Below are positions 6,575 through 15,838 of a stretch of DNA of 64,000 nucleotides, in pieces. Every line of letters begins with the position of its first letter. Position 1 is the first letter of the stretch. Both the position numbers and the translations under genes were made by a program. The notes under the pieces were generated by a model. That model worked only from the letters and a program-made list of their open reading frames with translations, was not told where the DNA came from and did no database searches. Location of the stretch: NCBI GenBank assembly GCA_937915545.1, contig CALGIJ010000030.1, forward strand, positions 1 to 64,000, in the 5' to 3' direction. The stretch is from an uncultured Desulfobacterales bacterium. Its GTDB lineage: Bacteria; Desulfobacterota; Desulfobulbia; Desulfobulbales; Desulfocapsaceae.

Positions 6575-8602
6575 TTAGGCTGCTGCGTGATAAAGTCGAT
6601 AGAATATTGACGTTTTTGGTAGCTGCCAAAAACTTGAATCTCCCCGCCTCGCCTTCACAACGCCAAGTTGCTGGGTCGCACGAGTAAGCGTCGCGTCGCT
6701 GAGGTCGTTCCCAATCTTTTTGCGAAGCTGTTCACGAACCGAGTCTCCATCGATCTCCTCCCCATCATGGAGGAGATCGAGAATTAGGTCTCGGCAGCGA
6801 TCGGCAAGTGTCGTACCATTTTCTACTGTTGGGTTTACGTCGAGCGGAAAAACCGTCGGTGGTCGGTCCCGGAGTTGCCCGATGACGAATTCTCGGTTGA
6901 GCGGCAAGGCGGAGATGTTGGATTTTGAAACCACAAGTTTCCGCGCCGCAGCGATCTGTTCATAAGGCTCAAGTTCATAGGAAAGCACTATTGCGCCAGC
7001 GATGAGACTGGAGCCAAACATCCGCCGCTGCGCAGTATCCCCATGGCGATTGTTGTGGTGTACGACGAGTACCGTAGCACCGGTTCGCTCCGCGAGTTCA
7101 TTGAAAAATAACAGTGATCCACCCACCGCGCCCCCGTTGAGGTCGCCGCTTGTGATGGCCATCAAAGAATCGACAACGATAAGTCCAAGGTTGCCTGTTT
7201 GCTGTGCGTAACGCTCAGCGAAATTACCCATTAACTCGCGGTGTGCGGGGTCGAAAAGACTGAATCCCAGCCTCTGGTTAACGACCGAGACGGTATTCTC
7301 GGGAGTACCGACACTCCGAAGTTTCTCGCCAACATCCCCATTTTTCTGTTCATGGTTGAAATAGAGGGTCGCCAAGCCCGATTTGGCAATGATGGCCGCC
7401 AGCAGAATAGCGGCATGGGTTTTCCCTGTGCCAGGCGGAGCATGTAGCAGAATGAATTTCGCACGGGGGAGAATACCGTCAATGAGCCACTGCACCGGCT
7501 CGCCACCACCCCTGTCTATAGTGAACATCTCATTTTCAAGATGGCTATCGGCGGAGGCGTTGACGGAAGAGGCTGCCGAGATCTGCAGCGGTTGCACTTG
7601 CGGCTCGGTAGACCGGTGGCCGGTGGCCTTCTCAAGACGCTTCAGAATCTCTTGCAGTTTCGATTGGGGCTCAGGTTCGAGGGTCGCGAGAATAGAGCCC
7701 ATACGCTGGACCGGTTTTCCGTCGTCGATACGGTCGGCGGTGCGACCAAGAACAGCAGAAGTTGTCTTGGCGTCATATCGTTCGCCAAATGTGGTCTGGT
7801 AAGCGAGATGCTGAAGCCGAAGGTCATCCACACCATGAGAGATAAGATACTCGGCAAGGCATGTGTCGATGGAGTACCCGTCGATCTCGCCTCTTCGATG
7901 AAGTTCGCCCAGCAGCGTGCCGAGTTCAGCTACTCTGAGGGCGAGGATCAACTGTCCATATAGCAGATCTAGCAATTTTTCGGTGCTGGCGACTGCAAGT
8001 GTTGTCGGAAAAGTTTCCACCGAGCAGTTGGCATAATGATACCTATTCTCGACTATTGAAGGGACCGCGACGGCATTGAAGCCCACCATGCCATCCCGCC
8101 CACGGCACAGTATTTCAATGGCCGACGGCTCGCCGAGATCGAATGCAAGTTTGAGCTTTTGGTCAATGGATTTGTCAAGGAGGTAGTATAAATGGTGCCC
8201 CTGGTGGCTGCCGCCAGTTCTGACCTGGACGGTCGACCCAAGCACAGTTGTGAAAAGGGTCAAAACGTAGTCGGTGACAAATTGCCCTACAGCGGACGTC
8301 CTTCGAACATCGACATCGATGACGGAAAAAAAACCGCCCGGCGTTCGAACGCCTGTCAGCAATCCAACGTTTTCACCGGGATGATGTTGGAATGGCACCG
8401 GGTGCTCAAGAGATGGCCAATTGTTATCTAGAGCCCCCTTGCCGCCTGGGGCTAGTCGCAGAGGATGTAGGCCGCAGGCCCGGTAGGTTTTGACATGAGC
8501 GGCCACCTGGGCGGCGGCCGTGTTGTCCTTTGCACCGTCGGTATAGGTCGGTGTCGGTGTGATCGTGGCGGTTATAGCCGCCGTAGCTGGAAAAAGCTGC
8601 AT
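6575..8602 (-). CDS. Replication protein: PrimPol-like N terminus with RepA-type AAA/RecA-fold helicase
   Basis: 675 aa from the ATG at 8602 (AGGAG upstream). An upstream ATG at 8638 lies inside a hairpin and is less likely. Residues about 35-220 resemble the bifunctional primase-polymerase (Prim-Pol) domain: KTYRACGLHPLRLAPGGK, LLTGVRTPGG and the metal-site-like SVIDVDVR. Residues about 370-570 are a RepA/RecA-type ATPase with Walker A (HAPPGTGKTHAA), a Walker B-like LIVVDSLMAI and VLVVHHNN. A winged-helix-like tail follows. Such proteins prime and unwind DNA at plasmid and integrative-element origins. It is the second gene of an operon with the 211-aa protein, separated from it by a GC-rich hairpin that may attenuate expression. 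Confidence 0.85.
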   Translation of the reverse strand: MQLFPATAAITATITPTPTYTDGAKDNTAAAQVAAHVKTYRACGLHPLRLAPGGKGALDNNWPSLEHPVPFQHHPGENVGLLTGVRTPGGFFSVIDVDVRRTSAVGQFVTDYVLTLFTTVLGSTVQVRTGGSHQGHHLYYLLDKSIDQKLKLAFDLGEPSAIEILCRGRDGMVGFNAVAVPSIVENRYHYANCSVETFPTTLAVASTEKLLDLLYGQLILALRVAELGTLLGELHRRGEIDGYSIDTCLAEYLISHGVDDLRLQHLAYQTTFGERYDAKTTSAVLGRTADRIDDGKPVQRMGSILATLEPEPQSKLQEILKRLEKATGHRSTEPQVQPLQISAASSVNASADSHLENEMFTIDRGGGEPVQWLIDGILPRAKFILLHAPPGTGKTHAAILLAAIIAKSGLATLYFNHEQKNGDVGEKLRSVGTPENTVSVVNQRLGFSLFDPAHRELMGNFAERYAQQTGNLGLIVVDSLMAITSGDLNGGAVGGSLLFFNELAERTGATVLVVHHNNRHGDTAQRRMFGSSLIAGAIVLSYELEPYEQIAAARKLVVSKSNISALPLNREFVIGQLRDRPPTVFPLDVNPTVENGTTLADRCRDLILDLLHDGEEIDGDSVREQLRKKIGNDLSDATLTRATQQLGVVKARRGDSSFWQLPKTSIFYRLYHAAA

Positions 8603-8627
8603 AGAAAGTGCTCCTATTACATGAAAG

Positions 8628-8651
8628 GGGGCGGCCACAAGCAGCCGCCCC
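8628..8651 (-). terminator. GC hairpin / attenuator before the PrimPol start
   Basis: A perfect 8-bp stem, GGGGCGGC / GCCGCCCC, with an 8-nt loop lies between the 211-aa gene and the PrimPol gene. On the minus strand it is followed by CTTTC. It could partially terminate transcription and keep replication protein levels low. Confidence 0.45.
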
Positions 8652-8662
8652 TGGTATAGCCT

Positions 8663-9298
8663 TTATTTCAGGGCGTTGAGAACGACTTCAGAATTGGCGA
8701 AAGCCTTCAGATCATTGAGATCGCCCGAGTAGACCGCATCGAACTCATATCCGATATTGCAGTAGTCTCCGCTTAACCTTAAAAGGAATTTTGTATATAC
8801 CTTCCACAGCGCGAGGTTTGCAGCAGCGAACTCAGCGGCATAGCGTTGGAATTGCAGGCGGTTGTGGCCACCGAGGCGAAGCCGTAAAAGCTCGTTGGTT
8901 TGGTTTTCTTCGTTAGGCCTCACGATCAAAATGGTGTTGTATGTGTGACATTCCCCGGCCAACATTGGGCAGGCCGCACAGTACTGGGCTTTGGGGGGAT
9001 TGGTAATCGGCCGCACCCCGTCCAGACTTTTGCACAGCGGTAGGTCGCCTTTTTGGTAAGGCGCCCGGAAAAGAGCCCTCTCGGTGGCCGATGTGCCGCC
9101 GAGGATCAGGCCACTGAACTCAAAACCTAGATTGCTGGAGTCACAACCATTTTTGAGCTCGAAGCCAGTCGTGGTCGGGACGAGAGTATAAACTGCGTCC
9201 ACTGCAGCAGACAGATCGAATGTCGAATTTCGACCGAGGTCGTCGGTCAGGGTGGTCGGGTCAATGCCGAGAGCGGCAAGTGTAGAAATTATGGTCAT
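8663..9298 (-). CDS. Cys-motif protein of the replication operon (CxSxDGxxP...CAACP type)
   Basis: 211 aa, first gene of the PrimPol operon. The central motif PLCKSLDGVRPITNPPKAQ, followed by YCAACP and a further Cys (GECH), matches a pattern I know from phage and integrative-element proteins of unknown function (C.S.DG..P......C..CP). The four Cys could hold a zinc or an Fe-S cluster. The rest is soluble, with an IGYEFDAVYSG segment near the C terminus. The genetic link to primase suggests a role in DNA replication or single-strand handling, which is inference. The start ATG at 9298 follows an AGGAGA-like site. Confidence 0.65.
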   Translation of the reverse strand: MTIISTLAALGIDPTTLTDDLGRNSTFDLSAAVDAVYTLVPTTTGFELKNGCDSSNLGFEFSGLILGGTSATERALFRAPYQKGDLPLCKSLDGVRPITNPPKAQYCAACPMLAGECHTYNTILIVRPNEENQTNELLRLRLGGHNRLQFQRYAAEFAAANLALWKVYTKFLLRLSGDYCNIGYEFDAVYSGDLNDLKAFANSEVVLNALK

Positions 9299-9404
9299 GG
9301 TAAATTCTCCTAAATATGCTCAGGAGACTTGGCATATCTATGTACTTTTCTGCAGATCTGTGGTACACAGGTATATAACAAGACCCCGAAGCGGGTTTCT
9401 TGAT

Positions 9405-9450
9405 GGGCGGAGTGGTGATTTGGTCGTCGTCCTCCGCCCGCTGTTTTTTT
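9405..9450 (+). terminator. Strong plus-strand intrinsic terminator upstream of the replication operon
   Basis: GGGCGGAG (9405-9412) pairs with CTCCGCCC (9432-9439), followed by GCTG and seven T. It faces away from the minus-strand replication operon and has no plus-strand gene before it. A small hairpin (CCCG-AAG-CGGG) precedes it. It could end a short antisense RNA to the leader of the 211-aa gene. Confidence 0.6.
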
Positions 9451-9451
9451 C

Positions 9452-10095
9452 TGTTTGCACCCTCTAGATCAAGCCCCTCCTTATAGCTCGTTCCAGTCCT
9501 TTAGTTTTGAGTTCCCGAAAAGAGGCGGTCGAAAATCGCCACTTTGGTTTCGTTATGATTCAATATAGGGCATGGCTGCCCCCGTCGTCAAGGTCGCCGC
9601 ATCATTTTTATTTTATGTATATCAAGCACTTATGCGCATTTCTTAGGAGCATGTTGACTGCTGCTTAGTGTAATTCTTACACGAAGTCGGGAAGCGAGAG
9701 CAGGGCTCATCGTTTTTTTTGACAGAAAGAAAGGAGCGAGTTCAATAGTTTGGCAGGTAATTGTGTTAGGCGCAGCCTCGAAGAGACTAGGCAGGCGTCA
9801 GAAAGGGGGCAATTATTTTTTTGTATTGATCAAACGCCGGCACTTTTTGGGCTGTTTGCATCGACTCGGCCGTTCATCGCAGTGCATTCGTTTACGATAA
9901 GGATATTAAGACGTTGATGGTTACCTAGTTCCTTGGTTACCGACATATGAACGCCGATTTAGTAACGATTAGATAGAAAGAGGTAGACAATACCTGGCAC
10001 CAGGAACCGCGGTAACCACCACGAGAACCAACCAATCTTTGGGAGAAACAAGGAACCTCAACGAACCATTTGTTCATCCATTGCCCTACCGCCGA
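9452..10095. other. Non-coding region between replication operon and recombinase
   Basis: About 640 bp with no credible gene. The right part holds several copies of GGTTACC or its complement (about 9920, 9936, 10012). The same motif is dense on the other side of the recombinase gene (10894-11000) and in the R1 repeats, so these may be recombinase arm sites or iterons. A run of eight T at 9712 follows a weak GAGC-AGG-GCTC hairpin. Confidence 0.35.
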
Positions 10096-10662
10096 TCAAT
10101 AGCTCAATTTGAGGTAGGCCTCGCGGATCTCATCGGGTTGGATGCAGAGGTAGTCGAGGGTCTGTCGCTGGTTGGAGTGATTGAACATCACCATCAATTC
10201 GGCAACGCTGGTATTCAACCGAGTCCGTTGATGATAACCGAAGGTCTTTCTCATCGAGTGGCTACCGTAGTTGCCCTTGAGATTTATCGCCTTACACCAT
10301 TGACTGACCATCCGTGATAATGTCGGCACGGTCATCCGTCCTCGCTGGCCGACAAACAGAGGATCATCGTCTTCAAGAATCTTCCCGCCATCTCTTCTTG
10401 ACTCAAGCAATCGGTTGATCGCGTCGAACACCTCGGCGTTAAGCGTAATCCTCCGATCCTTGCCGGTTTTCTTTTCCTTCAATACAATTTCTTCGCCGAC
10501 ACCGACCTCTCTAACCTGGCCAACAGTGAGGCCGACAATATCGGATGCCCTGAGGTTGGTGTTGATTCCCACCACGAAGAGCGCAAAATCTCTAGGTGTT
10601 TGGCTAAGGAGCTTCTTTATGGAGCGGATGTCTTTGACACTACGGATTGGTTCGACCTTCAT
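10096..10662 (-). CDS. Small tyrosine recombinase (188 aa), element A
   Basis: 188 aa, essentially only the catalytic domain of a tyrosine site-specific recombinase. Conserved residues are visible: the first Arg in NTNLRASD (about residue 39), HSMRKTFGYH supplying HxxR (about residue 135), and the nucleophile region FNHSNQRQTLDYL near residue 170. An N-terminal core-binding domain is missing, as in other short recombinases of Desulfobacterota elements. A near-identical paralogue at 52491-53057 lies in the opposite orientation, and about 170 bp of upstream DNA is also conserved between them. It probably integrates and excises element A. Flanking GGTTACC repeats may be its binding sites. Confidence 0.85.
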   Translation of the reverse strand: MKVEPIRSVKDIRSIKKLLSQTPRDFALFVVGINTNLRASDIVGLTVGQVREVGVGEEIVLKEKKTGKDRRITLNAEVFDAINRLLESRRDGGKILEDDDPLFVGQRGRMTVPTLSRMVSQWCKAINLKGNYGSHSMRKTFGYHQRTRLNTSVAELMVMFNHSNQRQTLDYLCIQPDEIREAYLKLSY

Positions 10663-10812
10663 GCATCACCTCAAGATAACCGTTAACACATCACTTTTCT
10701 TATACTCTGGTAGCAAAAAGACGCTTGAAATGTTGCATGGAATTTGTCATTCCTTGGCAGGCTAAGGCCCGGGAATGGCCCCGGGGAACTCGGCAATATT
10801 TGTTAAAATTAT

Positions 10813-11150
10813 AACGAGATAAGCGTTTATGATCTGGATGTGCGGAGGTAAGACCGATGGGTGGTGGTGTGTTTTTTAATAGTGTGTTGATAAGCGGTGG
10901 TTACAGTGGTTACCGTGGTTACCAAGGAGCATAAGTTGTTGACATAATAACCAGTTGATCGAGTAACCACTATGGGGATGGCTGGTTTGGGTGGTTACCG
11001 CCCCGGCTTCATCGGGAAGTGCATCGAGGCATGCAGAATCGCGGGATAGCGTAGGAAGAGGCCATAGAATGGATGGAGCCGAATCGAAAAAGTAGTGATC
11101 CCTAAAAATTGTCTACATTTGAGTAAGTTGAGAAAGATGAAGACTCCTGA
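10813..11150. repeat. R1 repeat, copy a
   Basis: Intergenic repeat with two parts. Part X (10813-10904) contains TAAGCGTTT...GCGGAGG...GACCGATGGGT. Part Y (10894-11150) contains clustered GGTTAC/GTAACC motifs, then GGTGGTTACCGCCCCGGCTT and GCATCGAGGCATGCAGAATC. Diverged copies lie at 16310-16570 (Y then X) and 18910-19165 (Y). The copies separate blocks of signalling genes. Confidence 0.65.
10857..10934 (+). CDS. Possible GY-repeat micropeptide inside R1
   Basis: 25-codon frame with a strong GGAGG site 8 nt before its ATG. It starts MGGGVFFN and ends in three GY units, because GGTTAC repeats are read as Gly-Tyr. The equivalent frame in the R1 copy at 16500 is interrupted after 13 codons, so this may be a relic or chance. 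Confidence 0.2.
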   Translation: MGGGVFFNSVLISGGYSGYRGYQGA

Positions 11151-11296
11151 TATCCGGCGCATAATGGTTATAAGAATGGAAGCGGCAGAAAACATTTGTG
11201 CTTCGATGGCGTTTTCAATAAACTTTGATGGCAAATCATCTTCATAGCTGTCGAATCGACTACGCCCATGGGCGTTTGGGTAACCAGTAACCAATC

Positions 11297-12673
11297 ATGA
11301 ACAAACGCCGCATCGCCGTTATCGACGAAAACATTCATCACCAGGAGAAGATTAAAAATCTCCTGGCCACCACCGATGCCGAACTCTTTGCAATAACGGA
11401 CACGCAGTACTGCTCCGCTTCTCTTCTCGGTATCAAGCCTGATCTGATCGTCGTCACCATCACTCCGGCCCTTATACAGGACGAAGGTCGCCTTCGCCAA
11501 ATCCTCAAAGATGACCCTTTATTGTCAAAGCTGACGTTGATTTTGATCGGTCATGGGGAAGAAGCTGAGGATATCGCCCAAGGGTTGGCAACAAACGCCT
11601 TTTTCTATCTCGATATTGATGATGTCGGGGAGAAACTCGAAGCTACCGTACGACAGGCCTTCGGCAAGAATGCCATGCTGCCAAGGACCAGGAATATTCT
11701 CGTCGTTGATGATTCTCATGCGGTCTGCCTTTTTTTACAACAGGAGTTGAGCAAATTTGATTACCGCGTGCGACTTGCCCACAATGGAAGAGAGGCGCTG
11801 GAAATGCTCGGCGAGGAGCGGCCGGATGTTATCTTGTCGGATGTCTACATGCCGGAGATGAACGGTATCGAACTCATCGAAGCACTCGCTGGCCATACGG
11901 GATACGCGAATATTCCGTTCGTGGTCATGAGCACGGAAAACGACGCCGGTAATATGCAGAAGATGATGGAGTACGGAGCGGCCGCATTCATCATCAAACC
12001 GTTCAACCTCGAACAGCTGTTGATGACCCTGAACAAGATCTTTTCCTACGAGTTTCTCCTGCTGCGCAAGGAAAACGAGCGCTTAAGCGGAGAACAGAAG
12101 CTTCTTCTCGCCGGTATCACCAGTTTGGTGAACGCGCTTGAGGCCAGAGACAATTACACGCGTGGACACTCGGAGCGGGTCTCGCAGATCCTGGCCGGGC
12201 TTGTCGGGTTCATAGGCGGCAGCCAACGGGATATCGAACGAGCCATGATTGCCGGCCGCCTGCACGATATGGGAAAGATTGGTATCCGCGATAATGTCTT
12301 GCTGAAACCGGAGCGGCTGAGCGATGAAGAATTCGCCCACATCAAGGAGCATCCCGGCATAGGGGTTGCGATCATGAAGAACATCCCCAGTATTGTTGAT
12401 ATCCTGCCGGTGATTGCCTCACACCATGAACGATTCGACGGCAAAGGATATCCTCAGGGCTTGCAGGGGGCGGATATCCCTTTGCTGGCACGCCTCACCG
12501 CTGTGGCGGACACCTACGATGCACTCACCAGCGATCGTCCGTATCGCAAGGGCATGGACCATGGCCAGGCGCTCTCCATCATTGCCGAAGTGGCCGGCAC
12601 CCAACTTTGCCCGATCTGTGTCCGATTTTTTCTCGAGTGGACTGTGCGGGAAGAGTTTGCTGGCAACCAGTAA
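11297..12673 (+). CDS. Response regulator with HD-GYP c-di-GMP phosphodiesterase domain
   Basis: 458 aa. Residues about 5-125 form a degenerate receiver domain. Residues about 135-255 form a canonical receiver (LVVDDSHAV, DVILSDVYMPEMNG with the phosphorylatable Asp, KPF). Residues about 280-445 form an HD-GYP domain with HDMGKIGI and the HHERFDGKGYPQGL motif, expected to hydrolyse c-di-GMP to GMP. The C terminus ends shortly after the AGTQ motif. The start codon lies in a GTAACCAGTAACC repeat and a similar string lies at the stop (about 12661), so the gene is bounded by repeats as if it were a cassette. There is no clear Shine-Dalgarno site. The PilZ-like gene follows in the same direction. 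Confidence 0.9.
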   Translation: MNKRRIAVIDENIHHQEKIKNLLATTDAELFAITDTQYCSASLLGIKPDLIVVTITPALIQDEGRLRQILKDDPLLSKLTLILIGHGEEAEDIAQGLATNAFFYLDIDDVGEKLEATVRQAFGKNAMLPRTRNILVVDDSHAVCLFLQQELSKFDYRVRLAHNGREALEMLGEERPDVILSDVYMPEMNGIELIEALAGHTGYANIPFVVMSTENDAGNMQKMMEYGAAAFIIKPFNLEQLLMTLNKIFSYEFLLLRKENERLSGEQKLLLAGITSLVNALEARDNYTRGHSERVSQILAGLVGFIGGSQRDIERAMIAGRLHDMGKIGIRDNVLLKPERLSDEEFAHIKEHPGIGVAIMKNIPSIVDILPVIASHHERFDGKGYPQGLQGADIPLLARLTAVADTYDALTSDRPYRKGMDHGQALSIIAEVAGTQLCPICVRFFLEWTVREEFAGNQ

Positions 12674-12812
12674 CCATGTAACCACGAAATCAACACATTC
12701 CCTGGATTCGGCACCCTGTGAACCATTTAACAACACAAGGGTTTTCGAGAATATTGGTTGAGCAGCGAGGACACTGTCCCAAAAAACAACCGGGCAATCG
12801 AAAGAGGTCACG

Positions 12813-13511
12813 ATGAGCAGCGCGGAGAAACGACTAAAAGTCAATGCCGACATTAAGAAGAACCGTCTCTATTTCACCATAGCCGGTTCGGTTGGAAAGG
12901 CTGATCTGGACAGACTTTACACGGAGGTTCGCTTCTGTGTTGCCGATCTGAAACCAGGATTCGACGTGATCACGGATCTCACCGCCTGCGGCCTTGGCCA
13001 TCTCAGCAGCTTGCCCACATTTCGCAAGATTACGCACTATCTTGCAAGCAAAGGCGTTCGTGATGTGGTGCGCATCATGAATCCCGGCACGGTGATTCTC
13101 CATCAGATTATCAATTTCGCTTCTCGAGCAGCCAGTTACAAGACGTTTTGGGTATCGAGCCGACAGGAAGCAGAGGAGTTTCTTGAACAATCGGCGCGCC
13201 GAGCCAGTTTGCGATTTTGTCTGCCGGGGACTGAAGTTGTTATGCAAGCCGGGGGGACGGAAGAAATATGCCCTCTTTTTGATATCTCCGTTACCGGGTG
13301 CAGCATCGGGGCCGCAGCCCTCCCTCCTGTCGACTCTGAGATCCTTCTCAAGCTGTGTTTACGGGGAAGTGGGGAAGCTTCCTACTCCTTTGAAATCCAC
13401 TCGAAAGTTGTCCGAATCATGGACAAAGGGCTGGCGGCTGTGTTCATTGGCTTGAACGACGATGAAAGAGTCCGGTTAGGAGAGTGCCTCAACGAAGTGA
13501 TGCGGAGCTAG
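12813..13511 (+). CDS. STAS-like plus PilZ domain protein, probable c-di-GMP effector
   Basis: 232 aa. The N-terminal half (about residues 10-120) has a STAS/SpoIIAA-like alternation of beta strands and helices (LYFTIAGSV, DLKPGFDVITDLTACG). The C-terminal half (about 125-230) looks like PilZ: RRASLRF supplies the RxxxR c-di-GMP-binding residues and DISVTGCSIG supplies the D/NxSxxG motif. It would bind c-di-GMP and pass the signal to a partner. The gene follows the HD-GYP phosphodiesterase on the same strand after about 140 bp, and GAGGT precedes the ATG. It is soluble, with no signal peptide. Confidence 0.8.
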   Translation: MSSAEKRLKVNADIKKNRLYFTIAGSVGKADLDRLYTEVRFCVADLKPGFDVITDLTACGLGHLSSLPTFRKITHYLASKGVRDVVRIMNPGTVILHQIINFASRAASYKTFWVSSRQEAEEFLEQSARRASLRFCLPGTEVVMQAGGTEEICPLFDISVTGCSIGAAALPPVDSEILLKLCLRGSGEASYSFEIHSKVVRIMDKGLAAVFIGLNDDERVRLGECLNEVMRS

Positions 13512-13565
13512 GCAGGTTCGTCAGACGTTCAAAAAAGCCACCAATACATGAGATGCAGCCAACCC

Positions 13566-13826
13566 TTAGGCCGAGTTGGACTCCTCCCGTTCCATTCTTG
13601 GTTCCGATCCTGGATCGAAATGCACCACTTGATCGCCACCTCGAGCTTTAGCGAGATAGAGTGCCTCGTCGGCGCAGTGGAGGAGTTCATGCGAATGAGC
13701 ATTGGTCAGTTTGTTGGTGGCAATACCGAGGCTGAGAGTGACCACCTGGCCAGTTGTCATCCCCTCGTGGGGATTAGTAACGTTTTCAACGTTCTTGGCT
13801 CTGACACGCAAATCCTGTCCTATCAA
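13566..13826 (-). pseudogene. Orphan C-terminal fragment of a GGDEF domain
   Basis: About 86 codons matching only the last third of a diguanylate cyclase domain (VTLSLGIAT, then ELLHCADEALYLAKARGGDQVV). It lies directly after the stop of the full diguanylate cyclase on the same strand, overlapping by a few bases. The GG(D/E)EF active site is missing, so it cannot be catalytic. It is probably a leftover of a second, mostly deleted cyclase gene. Confidence 0.65.
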
Positions 13827-15838
13827 TTAGGTTGCACGCAGACGCGATTGCGCCCTCCATTTTTAGCGGCATACATGGCTCTGTCTGCCTGGGCAAGCAG
13901 ATTATCGATGGTGAGTCGCTGGTCCATTCCAACACTGGCAACGGAAACACCAATCGACACGTGGAAGTGTAGAGGCACGCCATCCCCAAGTGGAACAGCC
14001 GTCTCCGCAATAGTCTGGCGCAAACGTTCGGCAACAACTACCGCCTGAGATTTATCGGTCTGTGGCAGCAAAATGGCAAACTCCTCGCCGCCGATACGCC
14101 CAACAACATCTACTTCACGCAGGGTGGCGTCATACACTACGCTCAGTTTCTTGAGCACTTGATCGCCAACTTGATGGCCATAGGTATCGTTGATTGTCTT
14201 AAAGTGATCGACATCCAGCATCAATACAGCAAGATCTCCGCCGTAGCGAAACGTACGATTCAACTCCTGCTCGACGAGTTGCATGAAATGACGACGATTA
14301 GCCAGACCGGTTAAGGGATCAGTGCGAGAAAGTCGTTCCAGTTCCCGTTCTGCTGTCTTTCGTTCGGTGATATTTTGGTGGGTTACGAGTACTTTGCCGC
14401 CTTCGCCCTGGAAACGAGTCACCCGAACCTGGAATGATAGCTTTTTGTCTTTGCTGCCACAGTCATAGTCCATCTCAAACCGGGACAGGGTGCCATCGAG
14501 TACCCCGCGTAAGCCACCAGATAATCTTGATAACTCATCGGCGTCAATTCGCATTGAGGTCTCAAAGATAACCAAGTAACCGGTGCCGATGTCATGAGTG
14601 TCCGTCTTTAAAGATTCTCCAAAATTGTCAGTTCGAAACTCTTGCCATGCCCGGTTCACCGTCTCTATCTTGCCGGCTTGGTCGAGTACGCAAAGCAGTT
14701 CCGGTGTATTGTCTATGATCGACCTGATCTCGGACTCAGCCTGTATTCTGGCACGCCAAGCATTTAGACATCGCGAGCTAAGGAAGGTCAAAATCGCGAT
14801 CACAAAAAGCGCCGCGACGCTTACTCTCCACCATATCCTGTTGGTGATTTCGTCAAGACGACCGGTAGAGAGGTGGGCAACCGACTTCCAGACGTACTGG
14901 TGTGATTCTATTTCGCTGCGACTTGGCTCGAACGCTTTTGCCGACCCGACGCTTGACTTTGCTCCTGCCATTAAAGGATAGACGGTCTGCCAGGTCCAGA
15001 GACCGTCCGCCAGACGGATCTGGCCACTTTCTGAAGTGCTGATCTGAGCCCATGCCAGTGGGAATCTTTGTGTTAAATTCAGCGTTGGTTTATCAAGCAT
15101 GAAGCCCCACTCATCCTCCGGCACAGGACTTTTAAGCCAGAACCCCTCTCGGTTGAGTACCATGGCATGATCGTTAATTTCTTTGGTAGCCTCTCCAAAA
15201 GTTCGTAACATTACGCTCGCGTAGTAGTTTATAATAACTATGCCGCGTTTGACGCCAAGGGTGTCGGTCACCGGAGTCGCGAGACGGATCATCGGCTTGT
15301 AGGGAACCTCAACGGCGTTTTGTTCGATGTTCAAGTCGAGCGGGGAAATATAGATCTCGCCTGGCGTGAGCTTGAACGAGTCGGCAAAAAAGTAACGCTT
15401 TCCCTTGTTCTGCAACTTGTCGCCGACCACATTGACAGCCTTTCCCGCCAGTAGATCAACACGCACGCGTTCCATGCCGGTTTCGTCGATCCATCGCAAC
15501 TGGTCGTAAATCTGTTTTGCGTTCGAAAAATTGATCATATCGCTTGCGACACGAGCGATGTTTTCGGGATTTGTATCGTCCAAAGCCTCTTTAAGCGCAG
15601 TATTGGATGCCAAGTAGTGAAGGTCTCGGCTGATATCATCGATGATGCCCGTCATTGTTGCGGCACCGCGCCCAGCATTGAGCATCTCATGGCTTTGTAT
15701 TTCCGCCATTGTCGCTTTCAATTCGATAGATCCCATGTAGTACGCAGCTAACGCGACTAGCAATGTCGGACCGCAAAAAACCACTAGATGTGCGAATCGA
15801 TTTAGGTATCCGGGCGTAAGATTTCTTTGTTCCTTCAT
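13823..15838 (-). CDS. Membrane diguanylate cyclase: periplasmic Cache-like sensor, PAS, GGDEF
   Basis: 671 aa. TM1 at about residues 17-36, then a periplasmic region to about 335 with the dCache-like features QLRWIDETGMERVRVD and RYFFADSFKLTPGEIYISPL. TM2 is at about 338-358. A PAS domain covers about 375-500 (IIDNTPELLCVLDQAGKIET). The C-terminal GGDEF domain has RIGGEEF and the upstream DVDHFKTINDTYGH. It would make c-di-GMP in response to a periplasmic ligand. The allosteric RxxD inhibitory site is not obvious. The start ATG overlaps the stop of the IHF/HU-like gene by one base (TAATG), so the two are translationally coupled. Confidence 0.9.
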   Translation of the reverse strand: MKEQRNLTPGYLNRFAHLVVFCGPTLLVALAAYYMGSIELKATMAEIQSHEMLNAGRGAATMTGIIDDISRDLHYLASNTALKEALDDTNPENIARVASDMINFSNAKQIYDQLRWIDETGMERVRVDLLAGKAVNVVGDKLQNKGKRYFFADSFKLTPGEIYISPLDLNIEQNAVEVPYKPMIRLATPVTDTLGVKRGIVIINYYASVMLRTFGEATKEINDHAMVLNREGFWLKSPVPEDEWGFMLDKPTLNLTQRFPLAWAQISTSESGQIRLADGLWTWQTVYPLMAGAKSSVGSAKAFEPSRSEIESHQYVWKSVAHLSTGRLDEITNRIWWRVSVAALFVIAILTFLSSRCLNAWRARIQAESEIRSIIDNTPELLCVLDQAGKIETVNRAWQEFRTDNFGESLKTDTHDIGTGYLVIFETSMRIDADELSRLSGGLRGVLDGTLSRFEMDYDCGSKDKKLSFQVRVTRFQGEGGKVLVTHQNITERKTAERELERLSRTDPLTGLANRRHFMQLVEQELNRTFRYGGDLAVLMLDVDHFKTINDTYGHQVGDQVLKKLSVVYDATLREVDVVGRIGGEEFAILLPQTDKSQAVVVAERLRQTIAETAVPLGDGVPLHFHVSIGVSVASVGMDQRLTIDNLLAQADRAMYAAKNGGRNRVCVQPN

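Noticed and set aside
10890..11000. Possible CRISPR-like or iteron array of GGTTAC repeats
   Set aside because: Repeat units are short and irregularly spaced, with no conserved repeat-spacer pattern. Treated as part of repeat R1.
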